A DNA stretch of 64,000 nucleotides from Maritalea mediterranea (GTDB lineage Bacteria; Pseudomonadota; Alphaproteobacteria; Rhizobiales; Devosiaceae): NCBI RefSeq assembly GCF_021568695.1, contig NZ_JAKGTI010000001.1, positions 248,001 to 312,000 on the forward strand. Direction: 5' to 3'. Below, one piece after another: positions 1 to 8,174 of the stretch; position 1 is the first letter of the stretch, and every line of letters begins with the position of its first letter. The notes under the pieces were generated by a model, which was not told the DNA's origin, ran no database searches, and was given only the letters and a program-made list of their open reading frames with translations. The position numbers were made by a program, and so were the translations under genes.

Positions 1-1
1 G

Positions 2-598
2 ATGGCGCCGGGTGACTTTAAAGCCCAGTGCCTGACCATCAAGGAAAGTGGCGCGCAATATGTCTATCTCGGCAATTTGGGCGGCTCGGTTGTGGCGCTG
101 CTCAAATCTTGCGGCACCGTCGGTGTTGAAGCCAACTATATGGGCAATGTGTGGGCCGGTGACTATGTCACCATTGAAGCCTCGCAGGCCGAAAAAATGA
201 TCTTCCCATCGTCCACGCCTTTCTATGGCCAGGATGTGCCGGGCATGGATCTGGTGACCAAAATTGCCCAATCCGGCGAATTTGCCGATGGCGGCAAACC
301 AACCCACCACTATATCCGCGGCATTTGCTCCGCCTACTACATGATGGAAGCCATGGCTTGGGCCAAGGAAAATGGTGGCATCACCGGCGAGAACATCAAA
401 AAAGGCATGTACGCCAAGGAAAACTGGGTGCCTGAAGGACTTGAAGGCGTCTGCCTGCCCTCAACCTGGACCCCGACAGATCACCGCGGCCTGATGACTG
501 TGGCGATCAATCAGGGCTCTTATGAGGATGGCGAAGTGAAAATCGAGCGTATCGATGAAACCACACTGCCTCGTCGTGACGACTGGTTGGGCCTGTAA
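2..598 (+). CDS. Branched-chain amino acid-type ABC transporter substrate-binding protein, C-terminal part (cut by window edge)
   Basis: The reading frame is open from the first bases and ends at TAA 596-598, so only about the last 198 residues are visible; the family is usually near 400 residues. The visible part resembles the C-terminal lobe of LivK/Peripla_BP_6 periplasmic receptors (segments such as YVYLGNLGGSVVALLKSCG and the late tryptophan/tyrosine-rich ligand-lobe region). It lies 72 bases ahead of a LivF-type ATPase on the same strand, which fits a hydrophobic amino acid/aromatic acid importer whose permease genes would be outside the window. The ligand cannot be read from sequence. 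The CoA ligase two genes on suggests a carboxylic acid rather than a plain amino acid. The in-frame ATG at position 2 is internal, not a start. Confidence 0.85.
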   Translation: MAPGDFKAQCLTIKESGAQYVYLGNLGGSVVALLKSCGTVGVEANYMGNVWAGDYVTIEASQAEKMIFPSSTPFYGQDVPGMDLVTKIAQSGEFADGGKPTHHYIRGICSAYYMMEAMAWAKENGGITGENIKKGMYAKENWVPEGLEGVCLPSTWTPTDHRGLMTVAINQGSYEDGEVKIERIDETTLPRRDDWLGL

Positions 599-611
599 GA
601 TCAAACAAGAT

Positions 612-640
612 AGCGCGGGGGTGAAAAATATCCCCGCGTT
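612..640 (+). terminator. Intercistronic stem-loop after the binding-protein gene
   Basis: CGCGGGG (614-620) pairs with CCCCGCG (632-638) around an A-rich loop, and two flanking pairs extend it. There is no strong T-run after it, so it is more likely a 3' stabiliser or partial terminator that keeps binding-protein mRNA higher than the ATPase mRNA. Such hairpins are common after periplasmic binding-protein genes. Confidence 0.5.
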
Positions 641-670
641 CAAACAAGCTGACGGGAAGGAGGCATAAAA

Positions 671-1498
671 ATGAAACCACAAATGGCCGCAACTGGTGAA
701 GCGATGGGCGCGGAGACCATCCTTTCCGTCAACAATATCGAGGTGGTGTTTAACGAGGTGATCCTCGTGCTGCGTGGCCTCAATCTGAATGTGCAACGCG
801 GCAAAATCACCGCTTTGCTGGGCACCAATGGCGCGGGCAAATCCACAACGCTAAAGGCCATCACTAATCTGCTGGCCAGCGAAGATGGTGAAGTCACCCG
901 CGGCTCTATTGAGTATGAAGGGCAGGACATTACCGACATTGGCCCCGAAGCGCTGGTGCGCAAGGGCGTATTTCTGGTGATGGAAGGGCGCGGCATTTTG
1001 CAGGATATGACCGTGATCGAGAATTTGCGTCTTGGCGCCTATTCCCGTCCCAATGCGAATTTGAAAGAAGAAATTGAAGAAGTGTTCCGCTTCTTCCCGC
1101 GCTTGAAAGAGCGCACGGGCCTCGCGGGCTACCTGTCCGGCGGCGAGCAGCAAATGCTGGCCATTGGCCGCGCCCTGATGGCGAAACCGAAACTGATCTT
1201 AATGGATGAACCCTCCATGGGCCTGTCGCCGCTCCTCGTGAAAGAAGTATTCGGCATCATCAAGCGGCTAAACCGCGAGTTGGGCATCTCCATTTTGCTG
1301 GTGGAGCAAAACGCCAATATGGCGCTGCATGTGGCCGATGAGGGCTACATTATGGAGAACGGCAAAATCGTGCTCGATGGCACCGCCGAAGAACTGATGG
1401 ACAATGAGGACGTGAAGGAATTCTATCTCGGCGGCGGCGGCGAACGCCGCTCGTTCAAGGACATTAAAAGCTATAAACGCCGCAAGCGTTGGCTTTAA
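671..1498 (+). CDS. livF: ABC transporter ATP-binding protein, LivF type
   Basis: Cytoplasmic ATPase of a branched-chain amino acid/aromatic acid (HAAT) importer; 275 residues against about 235-250 for typical LivF. It has Walker A GTNGAGKST at residues 51-59, signature LSGGEQ at 155-160 and Walker B LILMDEP at 175-181. The N-terminus carries about 15 extra residues. The C-terminus ends in a basic tail (KSYKRRKRWL) seen in the LivF copies that travel with phenylacetate-CoA ligase-like genes. Start ATG 671 is supported by AAGGAGG at 657-663. The gene follows the binding-protein gene and is followed within 14 bases by an AMP-forming ligase, so the three look like one transcription unit. Substrate is inferred from context only. 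Confidence 0.9.
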   Translation: MKPQMAATGEAMGAETILSVNNIEVVFNEVILVLRGLNLNVQRGKITALLGTNGAGKSTTLKAITNLLASEDGEVTRGSIEYEGQDITDIGPEALVRKGVFLVMEGRGILQDMTVIENLRLGAYSRPNANLKEEIEEVFRFFPRLKERTGLAGYLSGGEQQMLAIGRALMAKPKLILMDEPSMGLSPLLVKEVFGIIKRLNRELGISILLVEQNANMALHVADEGYIMENGKIVLDGTAEELMDNEDVKEFYLGGGGERRSFKDIKSYKRRKRWL

Positions 1499-1512
1499 GT
1501 GGGTGGTGCGCT

Positions 1513-2748
1513 GTGAACGAACTTTATTTCGACAAAGCTGAAGCCCAGGATCCCCTGTTCCGCCAATCCGGCCTGATGGCCAAGCTGCGTAAGCAACTGG
1601 CCCACGCCAAAGCCAATTCAACCTATTGGCAGGAGGCGCTGGCCGAGATCGATCCGGAAAATATTCAATCGCGGGATGATTTGGCCAAGCTGCCCATTTT
1701 GCGCAAAAGCGATCTGGTGGCGCTGCAAGCAGAGCGCGACCTGTTTGGCGGCATCGCCACCGACAAATCGGCCATCAAACGGGTGTTCTTTTCCCCCGGG
1801 CCAATCGTCGAGCCGCAAGCCAATATTGCAGACCCCTGGCGCATGGCCACCGCGCTTTATGCCGCCGGGATGCGTCCGGGCGATGTAATCGCCAATTGCT
1901 TTTCCTATCATCTCACCCCAGCCGGCTTTATGTTTGATGAAGCAGCGGCCAAGCTCGGCGCAACCATTTTTCCGGCTGGCGTGGGCAACACCGAAACCTT
2001 GGTCGAGGCGTTCAACCATTTCCAGATTTCGGGTTATGTGGGGACGCCTGATTTCTTGCAAATCATTTTGGAAAAAGCCAAGGGTCTGGGCAAGGACATT
2101 AGCTGTGTCAAACATGCCCTTGTGTCTGGCGGCCCGCTATTCCCGGCCATGCGCGAATTCTATCAAGGCGAGAATATTGATGTGCGCCAATGCTATGGCA
2201 CCGCCGAGCTGGGCCTGATTGCCTATGAAACCCAAGGGGAGGGCATGGTGATTGCCGAAGATTGTCTGGTCGAAATTGTCCGGCCCGGCACCGGTGACCC
2301 GGTGAATGAGGGCGAAGTGGGCGAAGTGGTGGTCTCCATTTTTGACCCCACCTATCCGTTGATCCGCTTTGCTACGGGCGATCTCTCCGCCACCATGTCC
2401 GGCCAATCAGATTGTGGCCGCACCAACGGACGGCTGAAGGGCTGGCTGGGCCGGGCCGACCAAACCACCAAAGTGCGGGGTATGTTTGTGCATCCACAAC
2501 AGATTGCGCGGGTGGTCAAAGCCTATCCGCAAGTGGCGCGCGCCCGCTTGGAAGTGACCGAGCAGGAGGGCAAAGACCAAATGACCCTGCTATGTGAAAT
2601 CGAAAATGTCGCGCCAGGCTTGTTGGACGATATTGCCCAAACTATGCGCGCCGAAACGCGCCTCCGGGCCGATATTCAGGTCGTGTCGCCCAATGCCTTG
2701 CCCAATGATGGCAAAGTGATCGAGGACAAGCGGGTGCTTGGCGTGTAG
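1513..2748 (+). CDS. AMP-forming CoA ligase, phenylacetate-CoA ligase-like
   Basis: Adenylate-forming enzyme of the PaaK-like group, about 411 residues, expected to activate an aryl or fatty carboxylic acid to its CoA ester in the cytoplasm. Supporting segments are VKHALVSGGPLF, CYGTAELGLIAYE (adenine/acyl binding), PLIRFATGDLS (the conserved Asp-containing hinge region) and GWLGRADQTTKVRGMFV. The usual PaaK Thr/Ser-Gly-rich P-loop is weak here: FFSPGPIVEPQA stands where SSGTTG is expected. The frame stays open to a TTG at 1489 inside livF, but GTG 1513 (MNELYFDKAEAQDP) just after the livF stop is the more natural start. The position behind a HAAT-type ATPase suggests ligand uptake coupled to CoA activation. 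Confidence 0.8.
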   Translation: MNELYFDKAEAQDPLFRQSGLMAKLRKQLAHAKANSTYWQEALAEIDPENIQSRDDLAKLPILRKSDLVALQAERDLFGGIATDKSAIKRVFFSPGPIVEPQANIADPWRMATALYAAGMRPGDVIANCFSYHLTPAGFMFDEAAAKLGATIFPAGVGNTETLVEAFNHFQISGYVGTPDFLQIILEKAKGLGKDISCVKHALVSGGPLFPAMREFYQGENIDVRQCYGTAELGLIAYETQGEGMVIAEDCLVEIVRPGTGDPVNEGEVGEVVVSIFDPTYPLIRFATGDLSATMSGQSDCGRTNGRLKGWLGRADQTTKVRGMFVHPQQIARVVKAYPQVARARLEVTEQEGKDQMTLLCEIENVAPGLLDDIAQTMRAETRLRADIQVVSPNALPNDGKVIEDKRVLGV

Positions 2749-2884
2749 CAATGGAGTATAAACACGCATCATGCTGTAAATATTTACCGGAAATCCGCTT
2801 GTCATGCGTATAAATACTTTGGATAGAAATTGATCTTTTGTGGTTATTCGCCATGCTCTGTGCTTCGTGCAAAGGAGTTGGCGG

Positions 2885-3991
2885 ATGAAAACACCATTTA
2901 GGGCGGCTCGCCGCGCAAAATTCACTTACGCCTGTGAATTGCAGGCAGAAGCGTGCGCCGCACTGGGGTCGCCCTTCACTGCCCAATTGTGCCAATTGAT
3001 GGCAACTCATCAGTTTTCCTCTGCAATGCTGGAGGACAAGCTGGCCACCTGGCCCGGTGATTTAACCTATCGGGTGCATGCCGTGCCTTTGCGCCTGTGC
3101 GGCGCGCTCAATGCATTGGCCCGCAGTGGCCAGATGCCGGCCTTGACCGCGCTTTACCCGCCCCATCACACAAACCAACTGGATCAGGCCTTCTGGCAGG
3201 TGTTGGACAGGGCAGCCAGCGATTTTGAAGATCAAATATTGGCGCAGCTGGCCTTTGCACCCCAAACAAATGAGGTGCGTCGCGCCAGTGCTTTGATGCC
3301 GGCCTTGCTGCGTCTGGCAGCGCGTTTCAACATGCCCATCAAGCTTTATGAATTGGGGGCCAGCGCCGGGCTCAATCTTGCGCTGGATCATTTTGCTTAC
3401 CAGTTGGGCGCGCAGCATTACGGACCGGCCGCCGCCCCCTTCACCCTTAAGCCTGATTGGCAAGGGCCGACTCCCCCGGCAGCTCAACTTGATATTGTCC
3501 ACCGTGTCGGCTGCGATCTCAACCCGCTGGATTCGCACAGCCCAGCAGATGTGGCGCGGTTGATCTCCTATATTTGGCCGGACCAAACCGAACGGGTGGA
3601 CCGCACAGAACAGGCCATTGAAGTGGCGAAAGAATTGGATATTCGTTTAGACGCGGCGGACGCTGCCGCCTGGCTAGAGCACCAAATCGATCAACTGCAA
3701 CCCGGCCATATGCATGTGGTTTATAACACGGTGGCGTTCCAGTATTTTCCCCCTCCTGTCCAACAGCGGATAAGTGCTCTTCTTGCGGCAAAAGGAGCGA
3801 GTGCCACCAAAGATATGCCCTTGGTTTGGCTGCAGCTGGAAAAGGATGGTCACCAGCCCGGTTTCACCATCACACAACAGCTGTGGCCCGCCGGCGAGAC
3901 GCACATTTTGGGGCGCGCAGATGCCCACGGGCGCTGGATCACTTGGCATCAGCCCCCAAAAGTGCTTAAGCTACAAACGGTTGATGTTTAA
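2885..3991 (+). CDS. DUF2332 family protein
   Basis: About 368 residues. The layout matches DUF2332: an N-terminal segment with F..ACELQAEACAALGSPF, the VPLRLCGALNALARSG segment, then a GASAGLNLALDHFAY motif and a later HVVYNTVAFQYFP segment. The GASAGLNL loop resembles a nucleotide or SAM-binding glycine turn, but no function is established for the family. ATG 2885 is chosen because AAGGAG sits at 2872-2877; the frame is open back to a GTG at 2840 with no ribosome site. The gene stands alone between the transporter operon and the exported protein that follows, and shows no clear functional link to either. Confidence 0.8.
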   Translation: MKTPFRAARRAKFTYACELQAEACAALGSPFTAQLCQLMATHQFSSAMLEDKLATWPGDLTYRVHAVPLRLCGALNALARSGQMPALTALYPPHHTNQLDQAFWQVLDRAASDFEDQILAQLAFAPQTNEVRRASALMPALLRLAARFNMPIKLYELGASAGLNLALDHFAYQLGAQHYGPAAAPFTLKPDWQGPTPPAAQLDIVHRVGCDLNPLDSHSPADVARLISYIWPDQTERVDRTEQAIEVAKELDIRLDAADAAAWLEHQIDQLQPGHMHVVYNTVAFQYFPPPVQQRISALLAAKGASATKDMPLVWLQLEKDGHQPGFTITQQLWPAGETHILGRADAHGRWITWHQPPKVLKLQTVDV

Positions 3992-4118
3992 GAATAAGAA
4001 ACCATATGCAGGCGGATGTGTATGAACGCGCTTCAATCCGCTTGCTAAAGTGGTGTCATAATAGTTTGCTATACGCAAATTCAAGAAATATTAGATCTGC
4101 TTCAAGGGAGACCTCAAC

Positions 4119-5951
4119 ATGCCACACTTTCTAAAAAGCGGGCAGAAACCGCTGAAATCTATGCTCGTCGCCTCCGTCGCGGCCATCGCAATCGGGGCGG
4201 CCACCCCAGCGGTGGCGCAGGATGCCGCGACGGAAACCACCATGGAAAAATCGATGACGAGCATCACCCACAGGGTCGAAGTGGGCGCCATTGATCTGAC
4301 CAATGCCAATATGGATGAAGTCACCCTGCGTGAAATTCTTACCGGAAAACTGGCGGAAAATGCGGAGCAATTGGCCGGTTTGAATGCGGATCGCGTTCGC
4401 ATACCGGAGCTGCGTTTTTCCTATGAAGTGACCGTTGATGAACAGTCCACCACCAATGAGATGGTGTTCAAGGAAATTGTACTTGAAAATGTGCGCGATG
4501 GCGTAGCGGAAAAAGCTTCGGTTGGCGAAACCCTTGGCCTGTTTGGCACAGACGGTATGGGCGAGAATCCCATTGATGAAGTGGAATTCGGTTATGGCCT
4601 AAGCGAGATCACCGCGCTCAACATCCATTCGCTCTTGGGGGCGTACGGCCTGATTGATGTGGAGAAATCCGACGAATTTGAAACCATTTATCAAAGCTAC
4701 TCGCTGGCCGGGGGCACATTGAGCGCCGACATGTTTGCTTGTGAGTTCGGTGCCGCAAGATCGGGCACTTTCCGTGCGAAACCGGACGCCATGGATATGA
4801 GCAAGCTCACAGCCATGATCGAAGAAATTGACGCGGCAGAGAAGTCTGACCGGGAGCCAACGCAAGAGCAAATCGGCAACATTATCGATTTCTACGCCCA
4901 GCTCGTTTATGGCTTTGAGTCAGAAGAAACCATCATGGATGGCATTGCCTGTGCGGGTGAAGAAGACGATCAGGAATTTGCCTTCTCCACCGGTGAAATT
5001 GCTGTCGGTTCGTTCGGAAACGGCATCTATCCACGTTTCAGCGTCAGCGATATTGTGATCGCGGTGGAAGGCGAAGATGCTGGCACCATTTCGATCGACA
5101 ATTTCACCTTTAAAGAAATTGACTTTGGCCCCACCTTTGCAAAATTGGGCGAAGCTGCTGAATATTCCGAAGATTGGTTCGAGAAAAATATGCGCGGCCT
5201 GATCCCGTCGATCACCGGTTTCTCCATCAGTGGCGTGCAGTTTGATGTGCCCAACGAAGATGATCCGGAAGAGCGTATCACGGGTTCTGTTGATATGTTT
5301 GACCTCACTTTGAAACAATATCAAAACGGGATTCCAGCAGATATCCGCCTCGAGGCTAAAGCGTTGCAAGCTGATCTACCTGCCTCCAGCGAAGATGAAG
5401 GGGTGCAACAATTGATCGATGCTGGCCTCGAGCAAATCAATATGGGCTTTGTGGCCGATTTGGATTGGGACGCGGAAGCACAGGTCATCAATGTAAATAC
5501 GTTGACAGCTGCCATCAAAGAGATGGGCACCGTAGAGATCAGTGGCACCATAGGCGGGGCGACAGAAACGCTGTTCGCCAGCGATCCGCAAATGGCCATG
5601 ATGTCGGCCATGTCCTTGGCGGTGACCGATCTCAATATCATGATGGATGATGAGGGGCTGGTTCAGTTGGCCCTGGCCCAAGCCGCCGCTGAGCAGGGCG
5701 CGCCGGTCGAAGCGTTCACCAATCAGGTCACAGCCATGTCACAGGGCATGATTGTAGGCATGTTGGGCGGCACTGATTCAGCCGTTGCATTGGGCGAGCA
5801 TGTTGCAGGCTTTTTGGGCGGCAACAAAAAGATCAATGTTAATCTGACAGCCAAGTCACAAACGGGCGTCGGCATGCCACAAATTATGATGCTGCAATCT
5901 GACCCCACCAAACTTCTTGAGTTTGTTGATCTCAATTCTACGCTTGAATAG
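4119..5951 (+). CDS. Exported protein of unknown function, 610 residues
   Basis: I do not recognise a named family. The N-terminus is a clear Sec signal: basic start (KSGQKPLK), hydrophobic stretch LVASVAAIAIGAATPA and an AVAQ-D cleavage region near residue 34. The mature protein is acidic, rich in Glu/Asp/Ala/Met and mostly lacks cysteine. It has repeated short patterns of alternating hydrophobics (for example ITALNIHSLLGAYG, VEISGTIGG, VTDLNIMMDDEGL), suggesting beta-rich modules of the AsmA or lipid-binding kind; that is inference. AAGGGAG at 4104-4110 supports ATG 4119. It is monocistronic: 127 bases of upstream spacer and a strong terminator 20 bases after the stop. Confidence 0.75.
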   Translation: MPHFLKSGQKPLKSMLVASVAAIAIGAATPAVAQDAATETTMEKSMTSITHRVEVGAIDLTNANMDEVTLREILTGKLAENAEQLAGLNADRVRIPELRFSYEVTVDEQSTTNEMVFKEIVLENVRDGVAEKASVGETLGLFGTDGMGENPIDEVEFGYGLSEITALNIHSLLGAYGLIDVEKSDEFETIYQSYSLAGGTLSADMFACEFGAARSGTFRAKPDAMDMSKLTAMIEEIDAAEKSDREPTQEQIGNIIDFYAQLVYGFESEETIMDGIACAGEEDDQEFAFSTGEIAVGSFGNGIYPRFSVSDIVIAVEGEDAGTISIDNFTFKEIDFGPTFAKLGEAAEYSEDWFEKNMRGLIPSITGFSISGVQFDVPNEDDPEERITGSVDMFDLTLKQYQNGIPADIRLEAKALQADLPASSEDEGVQQLIDAGLEQINMGFVADLDWDAEAQVINVNTLTAAIKEMGTVEISGTIGGATETLFASDPQMAMMSAMSLAVTDLNIMMDDEGLVQLALAQAAAEQGAPVEAFTNQVTAMSQGMIVGMLGGTDSAVALGEHVAGFLGGNKKINVNLTAKSQTGVGMPQIMMLQSDPTKLLEFVDLNSTLE

Positions 5952-5970
5952 ATCGGGCCCATGGCTAAGA

Positions 5971-5999
5971 AAAAGGCCGCTCAATAGAGCGGCCTTTTT
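5971..5999 (+). terminator. Rho-independent terminator
   Basis: A perfect 12-bp stem, AAAAGGCCGCTC (5971-5982) with GAGCGGCCTTTT (5987-5998), AATA loop and T-run. It lies 20 bases after the 610-residue protein gene. Confidence 0.92.
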
Positions 6000-6069
6000 G
6001 GTTGAAACCGGCTGAGAAATTAGGCATATAACTTAACATATTTTTTAATTGATATTTTCGAAGGCCGTT

Positions 6070-6168
6070 ATGTCTCGATTTTTTGCCGCTTTGTTCTTGT
6101 TTGTCGCTGTGCATTTGTTGCTGCTTTTCCCCGCCATATCCAAGGCGCAGGCATTGATCCTGCTATAG
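6070..6168 (+). CDS. Possible 32-residue hydrophobic peptide
   Basis: ATG 6070 to TAG 6166-6168 encodes a peptide with a short basic start (MSRF), a long Leu/Phe/Val stretch and a signal-like end (PAISKAQA). GAAGG at 6060-6064 is placed 5 bases before the ATG. It sits between a strong terminator and the convergent end of rpiB. It could be a membrane micropeptide, the broken signal-peptide remnant of a lost secreted protein, or chance. No family is recognised. Confidence 0.25.
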   Translation: MSRFFAALFLFVAVHLLLLFPAISKAQALILL

Positions 6169-6180
6169 CAGGCTGGTGAT

Positions 6181-6615
6181 CTACACATCAGCAACAATTT
6201 TTTGAATACGCCGCGCATGCCGACCGCCATCAAATGGTGTCTCCAGCCAAGTGGTCACAATCGCTTCAAGCTGATCTTCATAGATCATGCGCTCTCCCAG
6301 CGAGAGCACATTGGCATCATTATGCCGCCGCGCCATTTCGGCGGAAAGCGTGTTCCAGCAAACAGCGCAGCGAATGCCCTTGATCTTGTTGGCCGCAATC
6401 GCCTCGCCATTGCCCGACCCGCCCAACACGATCCCGCGCTCAAATTCCCCCGACGCCACCGCCTTGGCCACTGGGAAAATAAAGTCCGGATAGTCACAAG
6501 ACTCATCGCTAAAGGTGCCAAAATCCTGCACTTCATGCCCGGCCGCGGTCAGAAAGGATTTGATCTTTTCTTTGTAGCGATATCCCGCGTGATCGGTGCC
6601 AATAGCGATTTTCAT
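6181..6615 (-). CDS. rpiB: Ribose-5-phosphate isomerase B
   Basis: RpiB/LacAB family enzyme interconverting ribose-5-phosphate and ribulose-5-phosphate in the pentose phosphate pathway; 144 residues, normal length. The N-terminal GTDHAG motif is present. The loop reads VLGGSGNGEAIAANK, with Gly where the E. coli enzyme has its catalytic Cys, and Glu71 (in GNGE) in the place used by the Mycobacterium-type RpiB. It therefore belongs to the Glu-type branch. ATG 6615 is the family start; the frame is open far upstream (to about 7044), but that extension is repeat-derived and not credible. The gene is not adjacent to the sugar locus at the other end of the window. Confidence 0.9.
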   Translation of the reverse strand: MKIAIGTDHAGYRYKEKIKSFLTAAGHEVQDFGTFSDESCDYPDFIFPVAKAVASGEFERGIVLGGSGNGEAIAANKIKGIRCAVCWNTLSAEMARRHNDANVLSLGERMIYEDQLEAIVTTWLETPFDGGRHARRIQKIVADV

Positions 6616-7021
6616 AAGGTGATTCCATTTGGTGGGGGGAGTTACATTAATAGGCAAGTTCCCTTGCCGTGCAACTCCAAGAAGGTGAGTAGGCTTTAGA
6701 ATAAACGGCATGAATGCGCAGCCGAGGTGAGGTGGCACGGTATCAGCCAGTCCGCTGGCGTCATTGCAAGACTTGATCTTGCAATCCATTTGAGCTGTCA
6801 AAATAGCAGATAAGTCTGAAAAATTCGCCTCACCTTCGGCAAGCCGACAAGTGAATTGGACCCCAAGTTCAAACGTTGGGGTGACAGTGGTGGATAGAAT
6901 GAGCCGTGCATAAAGCTTATGTGAAGCACCAATTGGCGGGGGTGCCGGGGTAGCGAACGTAGTGAGCGACGGCGGCGCAAAAAAGAGCCGAGATGCAGCG
7001 CCATCCCCACCTACCGGGCCG

Positions 7022-7042
7022 CCCTGGACTTGATCCGGGGTC
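7022..7042. repeat. REP-like element, copy 1 of inverted pair
   Basis: GGACTTGATCCGGGGTC core. Its reverse complement matches the element at 7191-7210 at 18 of 19 positions, so the two could form a long stem. Confidence 0.7.
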
Positions 7043-7190
7043 AAAACAACATCAGCAGGAGGCCAATAGGGACTCCGAGGCGCGTCGCTCCCTTTGATGG
7101 CAGGGTGTCCGCATATGAAATTGACCAGCCAAATCTAAACAAGCCGCCGGATTAAACAGCCACGTCCTAGCCGACCATTCGCTCTACATA

Positions 7191-7210
7191 GACCCCGGAT
7201 CAAGTCCGGA
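7191..7210. repeat. REP-like element, copy 2 of inverted pair
   Basis: GACCCCGGATCAAGTCCGG. It contains its own short dyad (CCGGATCAAGTCCGG) and is the inverse of 7022-7042. Confidence 0.7.
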
Positions 7211-7315
7211 GTGGCCGCGGAGGAGATAGTGCCATGAATCGCCATTGGTCACGCCAAGGAACGACAAAGAAAACTTACACTACGCAACGCAAGCCTCCAC
7301 TTTTCCAAACGCACC

Positions 7316-7351
7316 TCCCTCCCCTCTATGGGGAGGGATCGAGAGTGGGGT
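7316..7351. repeat. GGGGAGGGAT intergenic repeat
   Basis: CCTCCC...GGGGAGGGATCGAG plus GTGGGG. Related copies occur near 15364, 15501 (inverted), 15701, 29252 and 29531. Confidence 0.65.
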
Positions 7352-7404
7352 GAAGCGACACCGGGCGCCAAGGTCACTAGCGCCGCGCAGCGGACTGCGC
7401 CGTG

Positions 7405-7431
7405 GATGACCGGATCAAGTCCGACAATGCC
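7405..7431. repeat. REP-like element
   Basis: GATGACCGGATCAAGTCCGA, the same CCGGATCAAGTCC core as 7191-7210. Confidence 0.6.
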
Positions 7432-7529
7432 AACGAGAGCGCAGTAGCGCATAGCCGACCCAGACCCACGCTTCAACTCGGCCCTTCCGCATACACATCA
7501 CCCCCCTTGCCACCCACTCCAACCCATGT

Positions 7530-7555
7530 TAAATAAACAAACGTTCATTTAATTA
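7530..7555. promoter_or_regulatory. Candidate TetR operator upstream of the liu operon
   Basis: AT-rich imperfect dyad centred on ACGT at 7541-7544 (AAACAAACGT on the left, ACGTTCATTT on the right), 13 to 27 bases before the TetR start. Its place and form suit an autoregulatory TetR/AcrR operator; binding is inferred. Confidence 0.55.
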
Positions 7556-7567
7556 TTAGAGGTGAAA

Positions 7568-8173
7568 GTGGCGCGCACGCACGGCTCTAAGGGTGAGGAA
7601 ACCGCAAAGCGCATTGATGAAGTGGCGCTGAAGCTCTTTGCGAAAAAGGGCTATGCCGCCGTGTCCATGCGCGAGATTGCCTTGGAAGTCGGGGTGCAGG
7701 CAGGGGCGCTCTATAATCATTGCCCCAACAAGCAGGCGCTGCTCACAAATTTGCTGGCCGATCATATGCAGGCGCTGCTGGATGCGTGGGGCGAAATGGA
7801 GCTGCCGAAAGACCCGGCGCAACAGCTCGAAACTTTTGTCCGCTTCCATATCCAATATCACCTGAAACGGCCAGATCAGGTGTTCATTTCCTATATGGAA
7901 TTGCGCAATCTGGAGCCGGACAATTTCAAAAAAATTGAAGCCCTGCGTCGCCAATATGAGGCGATCCCGAAAAACATCCTCGCCGCCGGCCAAATGGCGG
8001 GCCAGTTCAATCTGGCCGACACCCATGTCGCCGCCATGGCCATTCTCGCCCAGCTCACCGGGGTCACCACCTGGTATCGCGAGCAGGGGCGGCTGAGCCA
8101 ACAAAAAATCGAAGATATTTATGTTCAATTGGTGTGCCAATCTGTGGGCATCACCTTAAGTGGAGGACACTGA
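7568..8173 (+). CDS. TetR/AcrR family regulator of the liu operon
   Basis: About 201 residues, usual TetR length. The N-terminal helix-turn-helix is clear: [19 protein letters not shown] followed by [19 protein letters not shown]; the C-terminal half is an all-helical ligand domain. AGAGGTG at about 7557-7563 favours GTG 7568 over GTG 7562. The stop is one base before the isovaleryl-CoA dehydrogenase start, so it is the first gene of the leucine degradation operon and probably its regulator, sensing an acyl-CoA or branched acid. The AT-rich dyad at 7530-7555 would be its operator. The analogous regulators in other proteobacteria are MerR-type LiuR or TetR-type LiuQ; this would be of the TetR kind. 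Confidence 0.88.
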   Translation: MARTHGSKGEETAKRIDEVALKLFAKKGYAAVSMREIALEVGVQAGALYNHCPNKQALLTNLLADHMQALLDAWGEMELPKDPAQQLETFVRFHIQYHLKRPDQVFISYMELRNLEPDNFKKIEALRRQYEAIPKNILAAGQMAGQFNLADTHVAAMAILAQLTGVTTWYREQGRLSQQKIEDIYVQLVCQSVGITLSGGH

Positions 8174-8174
8174 A

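Larger units (their letters stand above)
6616..7567. other. Gene-free spacer rich in short repeats
   Basis: No convincing gene on either strand between rpiB and the TetR gene. It holds an inverted pair of CCGGATCAAGTCC-type elements (7022-7042 and 7191-7210), a further copy at 7405-7431, a CTCCCC/GGGGAGGGAT element at 7316-7351 and, next to the TetR gene, an AT-rich palindrome. Translated fragments show only the low-complexity sequence typical of such repeats. Confidence 0.7.

Noticed and set aside
2757-2815. Imperfect inverted repeat with GTATAAACACGCAT and ATGCGTATAAATAC arms.
   Set aside because: About 11 of 14 positions pair and the 31-base spacer is long; too weak to call an operator or terminator.
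6616-7044. Continuation of the rpiB frame upstream of ATG 6615, giving a protein of 287 residues.
   Set aside because: The extra part is translated repeat and spacer sequence; RpiB is about 145-150 residues and begins MKIAIGTDHAG.
7249-7476. 75-residue minus-strand frame.
   Set aside because: It is made of the CCGGATCAAG and GGGGAGGG repeats and has no ribosome site.
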